NCBI GenBank assembly: GCA_017544705.1
Contig: JAFYDQ010000150.1
Location: forward strand, 1 to 39,929
Source: Lachnospiraceae bacterium
GTDB lineage: Bacteria; Bacillota; Clostridia; Lachnospirales; Lachnospiraceae
DNA: 39,929 nt
Direction of reading: 5' to 3'
Positions 7,379-15,640 of the stretch are shown here, piece by piece; within the stretch, counting starts at the first letter, position 1; every line of letters begins with the position of its first letter. The notes beneath the pieces were generated by a model. It had not been told where the DNA came from. It worked only from the letters and a program-made list of their open reading frames with translations, and made no database searches. Both the position numbers and the translations under genes were made by a program.

Positions 7379-8692
7379 TTACTCGGTCTGATCGCTCTCT
7401 TGGGCGCCGATAGGGGATAAAATCACTTCCATATAGACCTGTCCCACCGCAGAGATTCCCGTCGGCACGGTAAATACCACGAGCCCGTCATTGGAGCCCG
7501 TATGTACGGAACCCTCTCCGTTCTCATCCGCCTCCGACATGCGCGGTGACAGAGCGGACGCATCAATGGTACCGGTGATCAGTGCCGGATTGACCTGAAT
7601 GAGCGCTGTGGAGATCCCCTGGATCTCGATCCGTTTGGGTGCCGTTTCAACAAGGTGCGCCGTATATCCCGCAGGCACATTGATAATGGAAATGTTCTCA
7701 ACCGGCACTTCCACGTCGATCGTCAGCATCGGTTCAATCTGCACATAGACTTCCACGTTCCCGTCGAATTCGCGGTCGGCAAAGCGTACGCCGTCCGGCA
7801 GAATGCTTGAGATATTGATGATCTGCGTGATATCTTCCATGGCGCCGGAAACGGAGATCATGTTCTCCGGGATCACAAGCCTGCCAAGCTCCTGGAAGGC
7901 GGATCCTCTTCCCGCGATCGTGATCTTGGACGGATTACAGGTAACCACACCCGTCAGTGCATAGCCTTCCGCAGGATTGCCGGATGTAATGGCCGATACT
8001 TCCACTTCCCTTGTCTCCAGGATCTGAGCATCCACATGTACCGATGTTACCGAACTCACAATCCTGGAATCGGATACCATATCGCCGTTTGCATCATACA
8101 AATGAACCGCAGCGGTTGTGGAGATATCCTTGCTTAAGCCCGTTACATCGATCTCTGCCTTTGCGGATGTGATGTTCCGGACCAGGGATTCCGGACCCGA
8201 AACCGTGAGAATATTGACATCCGGTTTCACGGATCCGAGAGCGTTCCCGGCATTGACCGATCCCGTTGTGGCGACCGTGATCTCAACCTGCTTGCGTCCC
8301 AGCTCCTCAATATGTACTTTCAGATTTTTGGTCGTGGAAACAATGCTCTCCAGCCGGTCGGACAGCCTCGTTGACCGGACTTCGATCGGCACGGTTTCCA
8401 TGATCGTTAAGTTCTTGATATCCGCTGTCGCCTTGATATAATCCTTGCTCATCTGGTCCAGGATCGAGCGCTTGCCTTTTACGATCACGGTAATCGTATC
8501 GGAGTTATCAAGGATCTCATATGTTTTGTTCTGTCTTGTGATCGCCTCTGCGTTTGCAACTTCCACCGTGACTCCGGAAAAGCGTTTCTCTACAACCGGG
8601 TCATCCACATTGACAACGACCACCCAGAGAATGGTAGCCGCAAGAAGTGCAAGGATCTTCAGGCCGATGTTATCTGTCAGAAGTTTTTTCAT
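7379..8692 (-). CDS. cdaR: CdaR / YbbR-domain regulator of diadenylate cyclase
   Basis: The 437-residue protein has one N-terminal membrane anchor (about residues 8–28) followed by an extracytoplasmic chain of repeated YbbR domains of roughly 80–90 residues each, visible as recurring segments such as VSGPESLVRNI, ITIAGRGSAFQELG and IEIQGISTALIQV. A short acidic tail ends the protein. In Firmicutes CdaR binds and modulates the membrane cyclase CdaA. Here the gene overlaps cdaA by 23 nt and has its own AAGGAAGG site inside the cdaA end, which implies coupled translation. In many Firmicutes glmM follows as a third gene; here ptsH follows instead. No terminator is visible after the stop, so transcripts may run on into ptsH. 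Confidence 0.94.
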   Translation of the reverse strand: MKKLLTDNIGLKILALLAATILWVVVVNVDDPVVEKRFSGVTVEVANAEAITRQNKTYEILDNSDTITVIVKGKRSILDQMSKDYIKATADIKNLTIMETVPIEVRSTRLSDRLESIVSTTKNLKVHIEELGRKQVEITVATTGSVNAGNALGSVKPDVNILTVSGPESLVRNITSAKAEIDVTGLSKDISTTAAVHLYDANGDMVSDSRIVSSVTSVHVDAQILETREVEVSAITSGNPAEGYALTGVVTCNPSKITIAGRGSAFQELGRLVIPENMISVSGAMEDITQIINISSILPDGVRFADREFDGNVEVYVQIEPMLTIDVEVPVENISIINVPAGYTAHLVETAPKRIEIQGISTALIQVNPALITGTIDASALSPRMSEADENGEGSVHTGSNDGLVVFTVPTGISAVGQVYMEVILSPIGAQESDQTE

Positions 8693-9563
8693 TCTTCGGC
8701 CTTCCTTTCCGGAAGAAAACTCTCTTCTCTTCCACGACTTTATTTTGCAGCTGTGCCAGTTTTTCTCTCAGAAACTCCATATCGACATTGGAATAGAGAA
8801 AGCCCTCCTGTGCGATCGAGACACGTCCTGTTTCTTCGGAAACGATGATCGTCAGAGAATCCGTCATCTCGGAAATGCCGACGCCGGCCCTGTGTCTGGT
8901 CCCCAGGTCCTTGGATAATTCCATGTTGTCCGACAGCGGAAGATAACAGGTTGCCGACACGATCCGGTTCTCACGCACGATCACCGCACCGTCATGCAGC
9001 GGCGTATTGTGTTCGAAGATATTGATCAGAAGCGGACTGGACAGGACCGAATCGATCCGGATCCCGGTCTTCTCATAGTCGGTCAGCGAATCGCGGTTTT
9101 CAACCACGATCAACGCACCAGTCTTGGCGCGGCCCATCGCATAACTGGCCTTGATAATCTCTTCGATCGTATGATCCGAAAACAGTTCTCCCGTAATACG
9201 GGTATTGTCAAAGCGGAACCATGATGAAAGAATGTTCTTTCTGCCAAGCTGTTCCAATGCTCTTCTCAGTTCCGGCTGGAACACAACGACCAATGCCGTT
9301 ACGGCAACGCCGAATACCCGCTCGACGATCCACAGGATCGTGGTCATGTGGAGCAGGTTTGCGACAATGACAAAGATCAGGATCATCGCAAGGCCTTTGG
9401 TCAATGACCACGCCTTGGTATTTCTGATCCACACAAACAGATGATAGAGCAGAAACGCAATGATCAGAATCTCCACGCCGTCTGTCCATCTGAAATGCGG
9501 GATCGACAATCCCGTTAAAAACCTGTCTGAAAATGTTGTGAACCGTTCAACGATACCTTCCAT
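8670..9563 (-). CDS. cdaA: Membrane-bound diadenylate cyclase
   Basis: The 297-residue protein has three N-terminal membrane spans (about 31–47, 56–71 and 76–95), a short coiled linker and a DisA_N cyclase domain. The two catalytic motifs are intact: DGA at 191–193 in PLHDGAVIV and RHR at 223–225 in GTRHRAGVG. It makes the essential second messenger c-di-AMP from two ATP molecules, controlling potassium, osmotic and cell-wall balance. The start at 9563 lies 6 nt after the stop of the 322-residue membrane protein, with a weak ribosome binding site, so translational coupling is likely. The 3' end overlaps cdaR by 23 nt. Confidence 0.97.
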   Translation of the reverse strand: MEGIVERFTTFSDRFLTGLSIPHFRWTDGVEILIIAFLLYHLFVWIRNTKAWSLTKGLAMILIFVIVANLLHMTTILWIVERVFGVAVTALVVVFQPELRRALEQLGRKNILSSWFRFDNTRITGELFSDHTIEEIIKASYAMGRAKTGALIVVENRDSLTDYEKTGIRIDSVLSSPLLINIFEHNTPLHDGAVIVRENRIVSATCYLPLSDNMELSKDLGTRHRAGVGISEMTDSLTIIVSEETGRVSIAQEGFLYSNVDMEFLREKLAQLQNKVVEEKRVFFRKGRPKNEKTSDR

Positions 9564-9569
9564 GCCTGA

Positions 9570-10538
9570 TTACTCGTCCATATCGTAATTTCTTCTGCCT
9601 CCCGAGGGCTGCTGCGGATTGATCCTGCGGACCTTATTCTGCGGTGCCTCCATGGAGATCTTCGGAATGGCTTTCACATAATAGTAATATTCATCATCCT
9701 CAAACTGTACATATTCCGTTCTGGAATAATCCAGATTGTGAATGAAAAACTGCATGACCAGAACGAGAGCCGCAGAGAACACGGTCCCGAAGATCACGCC
9801 GAGCGCACTGACATCGGCATCCGTTGCGACCGCACCGACTAAAATGATCAGAATGTTGATCACGGCACCGACACCGAGTGCGATATACCAGGAATAATTG
9901 ATGCGCAATCTGCGGATCAGATAAACGAGCACGATGGTCACGCAGAAGGCGATCGTCATTAAGATCATGGTCTGATCCTTGATGATCGTATCGATCACGT
10001 AGCGGAAACCGGAGAGGGCATTTTCCACACCTTCCGTACCGGTCATCTGCTCTGCGCTGGCTTTCACATTGTGCATGATAAAATATGCGATCGTTCCGCA
10101 TGCTACGGAAATGCAGGAAAGCGGACCGCCGACAAATCCCATGGCAAGCGGTACCAGATAAGGGACCTTCAATACAAAACAGATCGGTGTCAGCAGTACT
10201 GCGATCGCTTCCTTGGGCGTAAACCGGAAATACAGAACGAACATGATCAGGAATACCAGTCCGACAACCGCCGCGCATGCCATGGACAGGGCGTACATAT
10301 GTGCAACGATCACAAGTGCCGCCAAAACGATCATGACATTGATCGGCAGGAAAGAACTGAGCAGCGCGAGAATGATCACGATCGCCGGGTTTTTCAAACG
10401 TCCCATAAAGCCCACGTTGGCATTGATGGCGATCAGGGAAACAAGCATCACGATGAACTTCAATACGGGCGTAATGAAGATCTCAAACCGGGCATAATAT
10501 TTTATGATCTGCTCTTTGATTACCAATAAATTCGTCAT
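9570..10538 (-). CDS. Conserved-looking multispanning membrane protein of unknown function
   Basis: I do not recognise this family. The 322-residue protein has about eight to nine hydrophobic spans (from roughly residue 25 to 275) and a soluble C-terminal tail of about 45 residues. The tail has an acidic and tyrosine-rich patch (EDDEYYYYVKAIPKI, about 277–291) and a basic Pro/Gln/Arg end (NKVRRINPQQPSGGRR). There is no ABC-transporter nucleotide-binding partner in the operon. It sits between a 134-residue two-span protein and cdaA, 6 nt ahead of the latter, with a GAGGA ribosome binding site. The context (mbl, flagellar rod genes, cdaA/cdaR) suggests a role at the cell envelope, possibly linked to CdaA or flagellar assembly. 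That is inference only. Confidence 0.85.
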   Translation of the reverse strand: MTNLLVIKEQIIKYYARFEIFITPVLKFIVMLVSLIAINANVGFMGRLKNPAIVIILALLSSFLPINVMIVLAALVIVAHMYALSMACAAVVGLVFLIMFVLYFRFTPKEAIAVLLTPICFVLKVPYLVPLAMGFVGGPLSCISVACGTIAYFIMHNVKASAEQMTGTEGVENALSGFRYVIDTIIKDQTMILMTIAFCVTIVLVYLIRRLRINYSWYIALGVGAVINILIILVGAVATDADVSALGVIFGTVFSAALVLVMQFFIHNLDYSRTEYVQFEDDEYYYYVKAIPKISMEAPQNKVRRINPQQPSGGRRNYDMDE

Positions 10539-10611
10539 GAGTTATCCTCGTTTCCTGGTGTTACCCCATTCATTCGCACATACAAAACCCACGTCTTATA
10601 TACGCGCAAAT

Positions 10612-10635
10612 GCGTCGCAGTGTTAACGGCGACGC
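10612..10635 (-). other. Intercistronic hairpin between two membrane-protein genes
   Basis: GCGTCGC (10612–10618) and GCGACGC (10629–10635) form a perfect 7-bp stem around a 10-nt loop that contains the stop codon of the 134-residue gene (10623–10625). No U-run follows on the minus strand, so it is not a standard terminator. It could stabilise or partly end the message in the longest gap (84 nt) of this operon. Confidence 0.4.
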
Positions 10636-11027
10636 TCGTTTTCTTCTTCATATATTTGATGCAGTTGTTTCAGCTGTTGCTGATACGCACGTATTCTCCG
10701 TTTGCTGCGGCTGAACCGGAACGCATATACGAAATACGATATGACCAGATAGATCAGTAACACGATCACATATTTGGTCAGCCAGTCCTTGACGAAGGCC
10801 ATCATGTCCATCTTGTAAATGTCGGCCAGAAACGATTCCAGGTTGTACAGCATATAAAGCGCCAGTACAACCGCAAATCCGACCGTGCCGTAAATGGCGG
10901 ATTTCAGGACCTGAAAACAAATGTAATCTCCTCTGAAATAGCCGTTCACGGCGATGTCCTTTTTGCCTTCCACCTCATCAAACGAAGCCATACGGGTCAT
11001 CAGTCTGATTTTTTCATTATTCAGCAT
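10623..11027 (-). CDS. Small two-span membrane protein of unknown function
   Basis: The 134-residue protein has a soluble N-terminal part of about 45 residues, two membrane spans (about 43–63 and 87–107) and a basic, coiled-coil-like C-terminal tail (RRIRAYQQQLKQLHQIYEEE). I cannot place it in a named family. It follows the yvyF-like flagellar gene by 24 nt and precedes the 322-residue membrane protein by 84 nt. The ribosome binding site is weak (GGA about 8 nt upstream of 11027). As a companion of the next gene it may form a membrane complex with it, an inference from order alone. Confidence 0.8.
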   Translation of the reverse strand: MLNNEKIRLMTRMASFDEVEGKKDIAVNGYFRGDYICFQVLKSAIYGTVGFAVVLALYMLYNLESFLADIYKMDMMAFVKDWLTKYVIVLLIYLVISYFVYAFRFSRSKRRIRAYQQQLKQLHQIYEEENERRR

Positions 11028-11051
11028 TTTATCGATCCATTCATCGAATGA

Positions 11052-11462
11052 TCAGCGATTATCCAGGAAACGCATCCTCGGATTTTCTCTGTCTTTCTTC
11101 TGCGGCTGTAAGGGAGCCTTAGGCTGTCTGCCCGCACTTGCCAATGATCTCATGGTATCCTGTTTGCACTTATCGCAATAGCGGCCCGTGCGGATGGGTG
11201 CGCCACAGATCTCGCACTGCATCACGATGGAAGAGTCATCGGAGAAAACAAGTCTCTCTTCACGAACCCACTGTCTGATCTGACTCTCGTCCACTTCGCA
11301 TTCCTCAGCCACCGTTTTGATCGTGGTATCTTTATTGTTCTGTATATACTCTTTGACTGCCTGGAATTTTTGTTCCATTTCTTCGCGACAGGAAGGGCAA
11401 AGCGGCATTCCGGAAATATAATTGAATACTCTGCCGCATTTTCTACAGTTTCTTGCGTTCAT
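11052..11462 (-). CDS. YvyF-like flagellar operon protein (double zinc ribbon with helix-turn-helix)
   Basis: The 136-residue protein has two CxxC pairs at the N-terminus (Cys6/Cys9 and Cys22/Cys25) and two more near the C-terminus (Cys83/Cys86 and Cys96/Cys99), each likely to hold a zinc ion. Between them lies a helix-turn-helix-like segment (about 47–71, TIKTVAEECEVDESQIRQWV). This layout matches the flagellar operon protein family of B. subtilis YvyF, which lies between comFC and flgM in that species. Here too it directly follows comFC (13-nt gap), though flgM is absent. The start has a near-perfect AGGAGGA site. The family is associated with flagellar gene control but its biochemical role is not settled. 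Confidence 0.85.
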   Translation of the reverse strand: MNARNCRKCGRVFNYISGMPLCPSCREEMEQKFQAVKEYIQNNKDTTIKTVAEECEVDESQIRQWVREERLVFSDDSSIVMQCEICGAPIRTGRYCDKCKQDTMRSLASAGRQPKAPLQPQKKDRENPRMRFLDNR

Positions 11463-11475
11463 AAAAATGTTCCTC

Positions 11476-12177
11476 CTACGTATTTCTCCCTATACATAAT
11501 GTCAGGACATGTACATGCCGGACGCCGGCTGAGCGTAAACAGCCTGCTGCCGCATCCGCCGTTGCACCCGTTGTGTATATGTCGTCCATTAATAGGACTG
11601 TATCTAATTCTACATCATTTTGCGTGGTTTTGAAAGCCTTTTTCAAATTATTTTCCCGTTCTGATGCATTCAATTCCTTTTGCTTTTCCGTTTCGGCAGA
11701 CCGGATCAGCAGCCTGTTGTTTACGGGAATACGGATGTGCTTTGACAGCACAGCGGCAATCAGCTCCGCCTGGTTAAACCCGCGCTTTTTCAGCCGCTTT
11801 GCATGGAGCGGCACGGGGATGATCGCATCAGGGGCGACGGATCTGATCCAATCTCCCAGGCACTGCGCCATCTTTTCCCCGTAATAGGCGGCATATTCCT
11901 TTCTTCCGTCATACTTGAACCGGTAAATGCTCTTCTTCATGGCATCGTTATAGAGAAACAGGGAGCGGCCGCTGTCAAATACATGATCACGCCTTTCGCA
12001 GTCCCGGCAGAAAACATCCTTCTCAAAGCGCAGTTCTTTCCCGCATTTCATACAATACGGTGCGCGGATCAAGTGGACGGAATTCTGACAGGATGCGCAC
12101 AGTCCCCGTTCATCCGGCCGTAAAACCCCGTCGCAGACCACACATCTTGGCGGAAACAGCAGATCCAGTAAAGTCAT
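11476..12177 (-). CDS. comFC: ComF family protein (zinc-finger phosphoribosyltransferase-like)
   Basis: The 233-residue protein starts with eight cysteines in four CxxC pairs (12/15, 27/30, 42/45, 57/60). It continues with the ComF signature IPVPLHAKRLKKRGFNQ (about 120–136) and ends with a type I phosphoribosyltransferase PRPP motif, VLLMDDIYTTGATADA (about 195–209). In naturally competent bacteria ComFC helps DNA uptake or processing at the inner face of the membrane. In many non-competent species it is kept with unknown function. The gene starts 3 nt after recD2, which also handles DNA ends, and precedes yvyF as in B. subtilis. comFA is absent from the window. Confidence 0.93.
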   Translation of the reverse strand: MTLLDLLFPPRCVVCDGVLRPDERGLCASCQNSVHLIRAPYCMKCGKELRFEKDVFCRDCERRDHVFDSGRSLFLYNDAMKKSIYRFKYDGRKEYAAYYGEKMAQCLGDWIRSVAPDAIIPVPLHAKRLKKRGFNQAELIAAVLSKHIRIPVNNRLLIRSAETEKQKELNASERENNLKKAFKTTQNDVELDTVLLMDDIYTTGATADAAAGCLRSAGVRHVHVLTLCIGRNT

Positions 12178-12180
12178 CCC

Positions 12181-14409
12181 CTAAAACTCTCCCGTGTCAT
12201 TTTGCTCTCTGATACAATCGGCAAGCCCCGCATAACGTTTCTGTTCGTTGGCATTGTCGATCATCTGTGCCACAACCTCCCTGCTGCCCAAAATCACGAC
12301 ACAGCGTCTCGCCCTGGTCACGCCGGTATAGAGCAGGTTTCTGTTAAACAGCATTCTGGGGCCCGAAAGCAGCGGCATGATCACCGCCGGATATTCACTC
12401 CCCTGCGACTTGTGGATCGTAACGGCATAAGCCAGCTCCAGCTCTTCCAGTTGCGAGAACGGATATCTGACCACCTTCTTATCCTCATATTCGACGCACA
12501 TCCATTCCATGTACGGGCTGATCTCTTTGATCGTTCCGAGATCCCCGTTGAAAACACCCTCTCCCTTGTCGATCGTGATGCCGTAGCGGTCCGTGATCTC
12601 CCACTCCAGCTGGTAATTATTCTTGATCTGCATGACTTTGTCGCCTTCACGGAACAGGGTATCCCCGTATTCCTTCTCCGCTTTTTTGGGATCCGGCGGA
12701 TTCAGGTATTTCTGCAGGATCGGATTCAGGGATTCCACGCCCAGCGGCCCCTTTCGCATCGGGGTCAGCACCTGGATATCAAACGGCGTGGCATCAACAT
12801 AGTCCGGCAGTTTTTCCTTTATCAGGGTAATGGTGTTATTGATGATATGATTGACATCCGCTCTTTCCAGGAAGAAGAAATCCCTGCTCTGGTTGTCCAG
12901 CTGGATCTGTTTTCCTTCATTGATCCGGTGGGCATTGAGCACGATATCACTCTGTTCTTCCTGGCGGAAGATCTTTTTCAGTTTCACGACACAGAAGCAC
13001 TCGGATGCGATCAGGTCTTTTAACACCGCGCCCGGTCCGACGCTCGGCAGCTGATTGGTATCACCGACCATGATCAGTCTCGTCCCCGGGATCAGCGCTT
13101 TTAACAGTGCGTAAAACAGAGGCAGATCCACCATGGACATTTCATCGATGATCACTACATCCGCTTCCAAAGGATCGTTTTCATTTTTCTCAAATACAAA
13201 CTGCCTGTTCGTTTCCGTATCGGAAGGCTTCAGCCTTAAGATCCGCTGGATCGTTGCGGCATCATATCCGGTGGCTTCGCTCATGCGTTTTGCCGCTCTT
13301 CCGGTGGGCGCTGCAAGGTAAAAATCAAGGCCCTCTGCTTCAAAATAGCGGATCATCATATTGATCGTCGTGGTTTTCCCGGTTCCCGGTCCGCCGGTCA
13401 TGATCATCACGCCGTGCCGGATCGCTTTTACGACCGCATCCACCTGCAGATCATCCGGATCGATCCCGATCCCTTTGGCATACTTCCTGACTTTTTGACG
13501 GACCGTCTCATCGGGGATATCATCCGTCACGTTAAGGCTCCTAAGCATTCCCGCACAGGCACTTTCCATCAGGTAAAAGCTTCGGATATATACCCTGCTC
13601 TCCCCGTTTGCTTCACGGATCGAGAGTTTCCCGTCAATCGTCAGATTCATGATCTCATCGCGGACCGCATCGGACGGAACGTGTAACAGTTCCGCGGCTC
13701 TTTTTGAGAACTCTTCCCGCGGCAGATAGCAGTGCCCTTCTCCGATCGCAGTCTGCAGGACATAGAGGATCCCGCTTCTGATCCGAAACTCCGAGTCCGT
13801 GCGAAAGCCCGCCTTTTGTGCGATATCATCCGCGATCTTAAAGCCGATCCCGTGAATATCGTCTGCCAGCTGATACGGATTGTTCTTGATGACCGCATTG
13901 ATCCCGGTCCCGTACCGGTCATAGATCTTCATGGCAAGGGAACCGGAAATGCCGTAATTTTGCAGGAATACCATGACTTTGCGCATATCCTGCTTATCCA
14001 TAAACTGGACGGCGATCTCCCGGGCCTTTTGGGCACTGATCCCCTTCACTTCCGAAAGCCGCTCCGGATCTTCTTCGATGACGCGGAAAGTCTCCTCTCC
14101 GAAATACGCAACGATCCGGGAGGCCAGTGCGACACCGATCCCCTTGATCGCTCCGCTGCCAAGATACCGGATCATCGACACCTTATCCTCCGGCGGTGTA
14201 ATCTCATAGCTTTGGACCTGGAACTGCTGGCCGTATACGGCATGTTCGGTATAATCGCCCGTCAGGGCAACATTTTCCCCTTCATCCGCATAACGAAAGA
14301 AACCGACGCAGGTGCATTCGCCTGCGTCAGTAACCAGATTCAATACCGTATATCCGTTTTCATCATTCCGGAAAATGATTCGCTCGATAAAGCCGTGAAG
14401 TGTTATCAT
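12181..14409 (-). CDS. recD2: RecD2-type ATP-dependent 5'–3' DNA helicase
   Basis: The 742-residue protein has the long N-terminal extension that separates RecD2 from RecBCD RecD. It contains helix-hairpin-helix repeats (about 85–205), Walker A GGPGTGKT (339–346), Walker B with DEMS (422–425), a DTNQLPSVGPG motif and the C-terminal UvrD-like motif VTIHKSQGSEYP. Length and motif order are normal. RecD2 unwinds DNA with 5' overhangs and works outside a RecBCD complex, in replication restart or mismatch-type repair. The start at 14409 has only a weak ribosome binding site and lies 6 nt after the rod-binding protein gene, so translation is probably coupled. comFC follows after 3 nt. Confidence 0.96.
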   Translation of the reverse strand: MITLHGFIERIIFRNDENGYTVLNLVTDAGECTCVGFFRYADEGENVALTGDYTEHAVYGQQFQVQSYEITPPEDKVSMIRYLGSGAIKGIGVALASRIVAYFGEETFRVIEEDPERLSEVKGISAQKAREIAVQFMDKQDMRKVMVFLQNYGISGSLAMKIYDRYGTGINAVIKNNPYQLADDIHGIGFKIADDIAQKAGFRTDSEFRIRSGILYVLQTAIGEGHCYLPREEFSKRAAELLHVPSDAVRDEIMNLTIDGKLSIREANGESRVYIRSFYLMESACAGMLRSLNVTDDIPDETVRQKVRKYAKGIGIDPDDLQVDAVVKAIRHGVMIMTGGPGTGKTTTINMMIRYFEAEGLDFYLAAPTGRAAKRMSEATGYDAATIQRILRLKPSDTETNRQFVFEKNENDPLEADVVIIDEMSMVDLPLFYALLKALIPGTRLIMVGDTNQLPSVGPGAVLKDLIASECFCVVKLKKIFRQEEQSDIVLNAHRINEGKQIQLDNQSRDFFFLERADVNHIINNTITLIKEKLPDYVDATPFDIQVLTPMRKGPLGVESLNPILQKYLNPPDPKKAEKEYGDTLFREGDKVMQIKNNYQLEWEITDRYGITIDKGEGVFNGDLGTIKEISPYMEWMCVEYEDKKVVRYPFSQLEELELAYAVTIHKSQGSEYPAVIMPLLSGPRMLFNRNLLYTGVTRARRCVVILGSREVVAQMIDNANEQKRYAGLADCIREQNDTGEF

Positions 14410-14415
14410 GAAACG

Positions 14416-14766
14416 TTATATCTCGTAATTTCTCTTCATCTGTTCAAACAGCATTTGTGCAAGACCGTTCTCCTGCTGATCGGATGCCATTTTGGCATAT
14501 TCCGTGTTCAGGGAACTCTTGTAAAAGTCAAGAAGCGTCCTGGTTGCGCCGTCCGTACTCTCTTCCTGCGGAACCATGGCTGTCTGTGCATTTTTGAAGA
14601 TCTGCTCTATAAAATATGCCTCAAACTGCTTACAGGCCTCCATCAGTTCTTCATCGGATGCGTTCTTTAAGGAATCCTCTGACAAACGTGAGATCTTATT
14701 GGAAGTATCCGAATTGGTCTTCTGCAGATAATCGGAATACATGGTGTTCAGGGAATTAATATCCAT
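14416..14766 (-). CDS. Flagellar rod-binding protein (FlgJ N-terminal domain)
   Basis: The 116-residue protein consists of the rod-binding domain only, with the conserved core CKQFEAYFIEQIFKNAQ (about 45–61) and the LAQMLFEQMKRNY end. The muramidase domain of proteobacterial FlgJ is absent, as is usual in Firmicutes. It likely caps or chaperones growing rod subunits FlgF and FlgG, whose genes precede it. The ribosome binding site AGGAGG is formed by the last codons of flgG (…AGG AGG TAA), 9 nt before the ATG, so the two are tightly linked. Confidence 0.9.
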   Translation of the reverse strand: MDINSLNTMYSDYLQKTNSDTSNKISRLSEDSLKNASDEELMEACKQFEAYFIEQIFKNAQTAMVPQEESTDGATRTLLDFYKSSLNTEYAKMASDQQENGLAQMLFEQMKRNYEI

Positions 14767-14772
14767 TACGCA

Positions 14773-15594
14773 TTACCTCCTGAGCTCGTTGGCCTCCTGC
14801 ATCATGGTATCGGCCGCCTGGATTGCCTTGGAATTCATCTCATACGCACGCTGTGCGATGATCAGGTTTACCATTTCATCCGCCACCTGCACGTTGGAAC
14901 CTTCCAGATATCCCTGACGGATCTCGCTCTTCTTTAAGTTGGCATTCGTTGCTTCGTTCATTGCAGCGCCGGAAGCAGCCGTTACCTCGTAAAGCGTATC
15001 GCCTTTTTTCTCAAGGCCCGACGGATTCTGGAACTGCCATACACCGATCTTCATACCGGCGATCTGCTGAAGATTGTTATTGGCATCCGGATACCATAAC
15101 TGTCCGGTCGTATCCACTTCGATCAGGTTGGACATATAGGTTGCGGGAAGGGTGATCGGAGCGCCGTTGGTATTTAAGACCGGATTTCCGTCCGTGCTGG
15201 CAAGTGTCATTGTGTTGCCTGTGCCCAGCGCGAAAACAAAGTTACCGTTTCTGGTGTAATAGGCCTTTCCGTCTTCGCCTCTTACAGAGAAGAAGCCTTC
15301 CCCGTTGATCGCGAAAGCCGTATCGGATTCCGAATCAAGCAATGCGCCCTGTGTATACTGCGAAACGATCGCCGCATTTCTGACACCAAGACCGATCTGT
15401 GCGCCGACCGGTTTCTGTTCACCGTTCGCACTGGTCGTCTTGGACTGAATGGTCTGGTACAAAAGTGATTTGAATTCGTTTACTTCCGTTTTATAGGCCG
15501 TTGTGTTCACGTTGGCCAGATTGTTTGCGATCGTATCAACATTGTTCTGCTGTCCGATCATACCGGAAGCCGCTGTCCATAATGCTCTTACCAT
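14773..15594 (-). CDS. flgG: Flagellar distal rod protein FlgG (FlhP-like)
   Basis: The 273-residue protein has the N-terminal rod/hook motif LWTAASGMIGQQNNVDTIANNLANVNT and the C-terminal motif GYLEGSNVQVADEMVNLI, ending in QAADTMMQEANELRR. These helical ends pack in the axial structure and act as export signals. The central region is the variable domain. The sequence and its order after mbl and a flgF-like gene match B. subtilis mbl–flhO–flhP. The ribosome binding site AAGGGAGA lies ahead of the ATG at 15594. FlgG forms the distal rod through the cell wall. Confidence 0.93.
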   Translation of the reverse strand: MVRALWTAASGMIGQQNNVDTIANNLANVNTTAYKTEVNEFKSLLYQTIQSKTTSANGEQKPVGAQIGLGVRNAAIVSQYTQGALLDSESDTAFAINGEGFFSVRGEDGKAYYTRNGNFVFALGTGNTMTLASTDGNPVLNTNGAPITLPATYMSNLIEVDTTGQLWYPDANNNLQQIAGMKIGVWQFQNPSGLEKKGDTLYEVTAASGAAMNEATNANLKKSEIRQGYLEGSNVQVADEMVNLIIAQRAYEMNSKAIQAADTMMQEANELRR

Positions 15595-15640
15595 TTTTAT
15601 TCTCCCTTTTTGAAAAACACTCTAAAACATCTGCTGGTTA

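Noticed and set aside
13732..14670. 312-codon plus-strand frame opposite recD2 and the rod-binding gene
   Set aside because: It crosses two well-supported genes in antisense and has no motif; it arises from the codon bias of the true strand.
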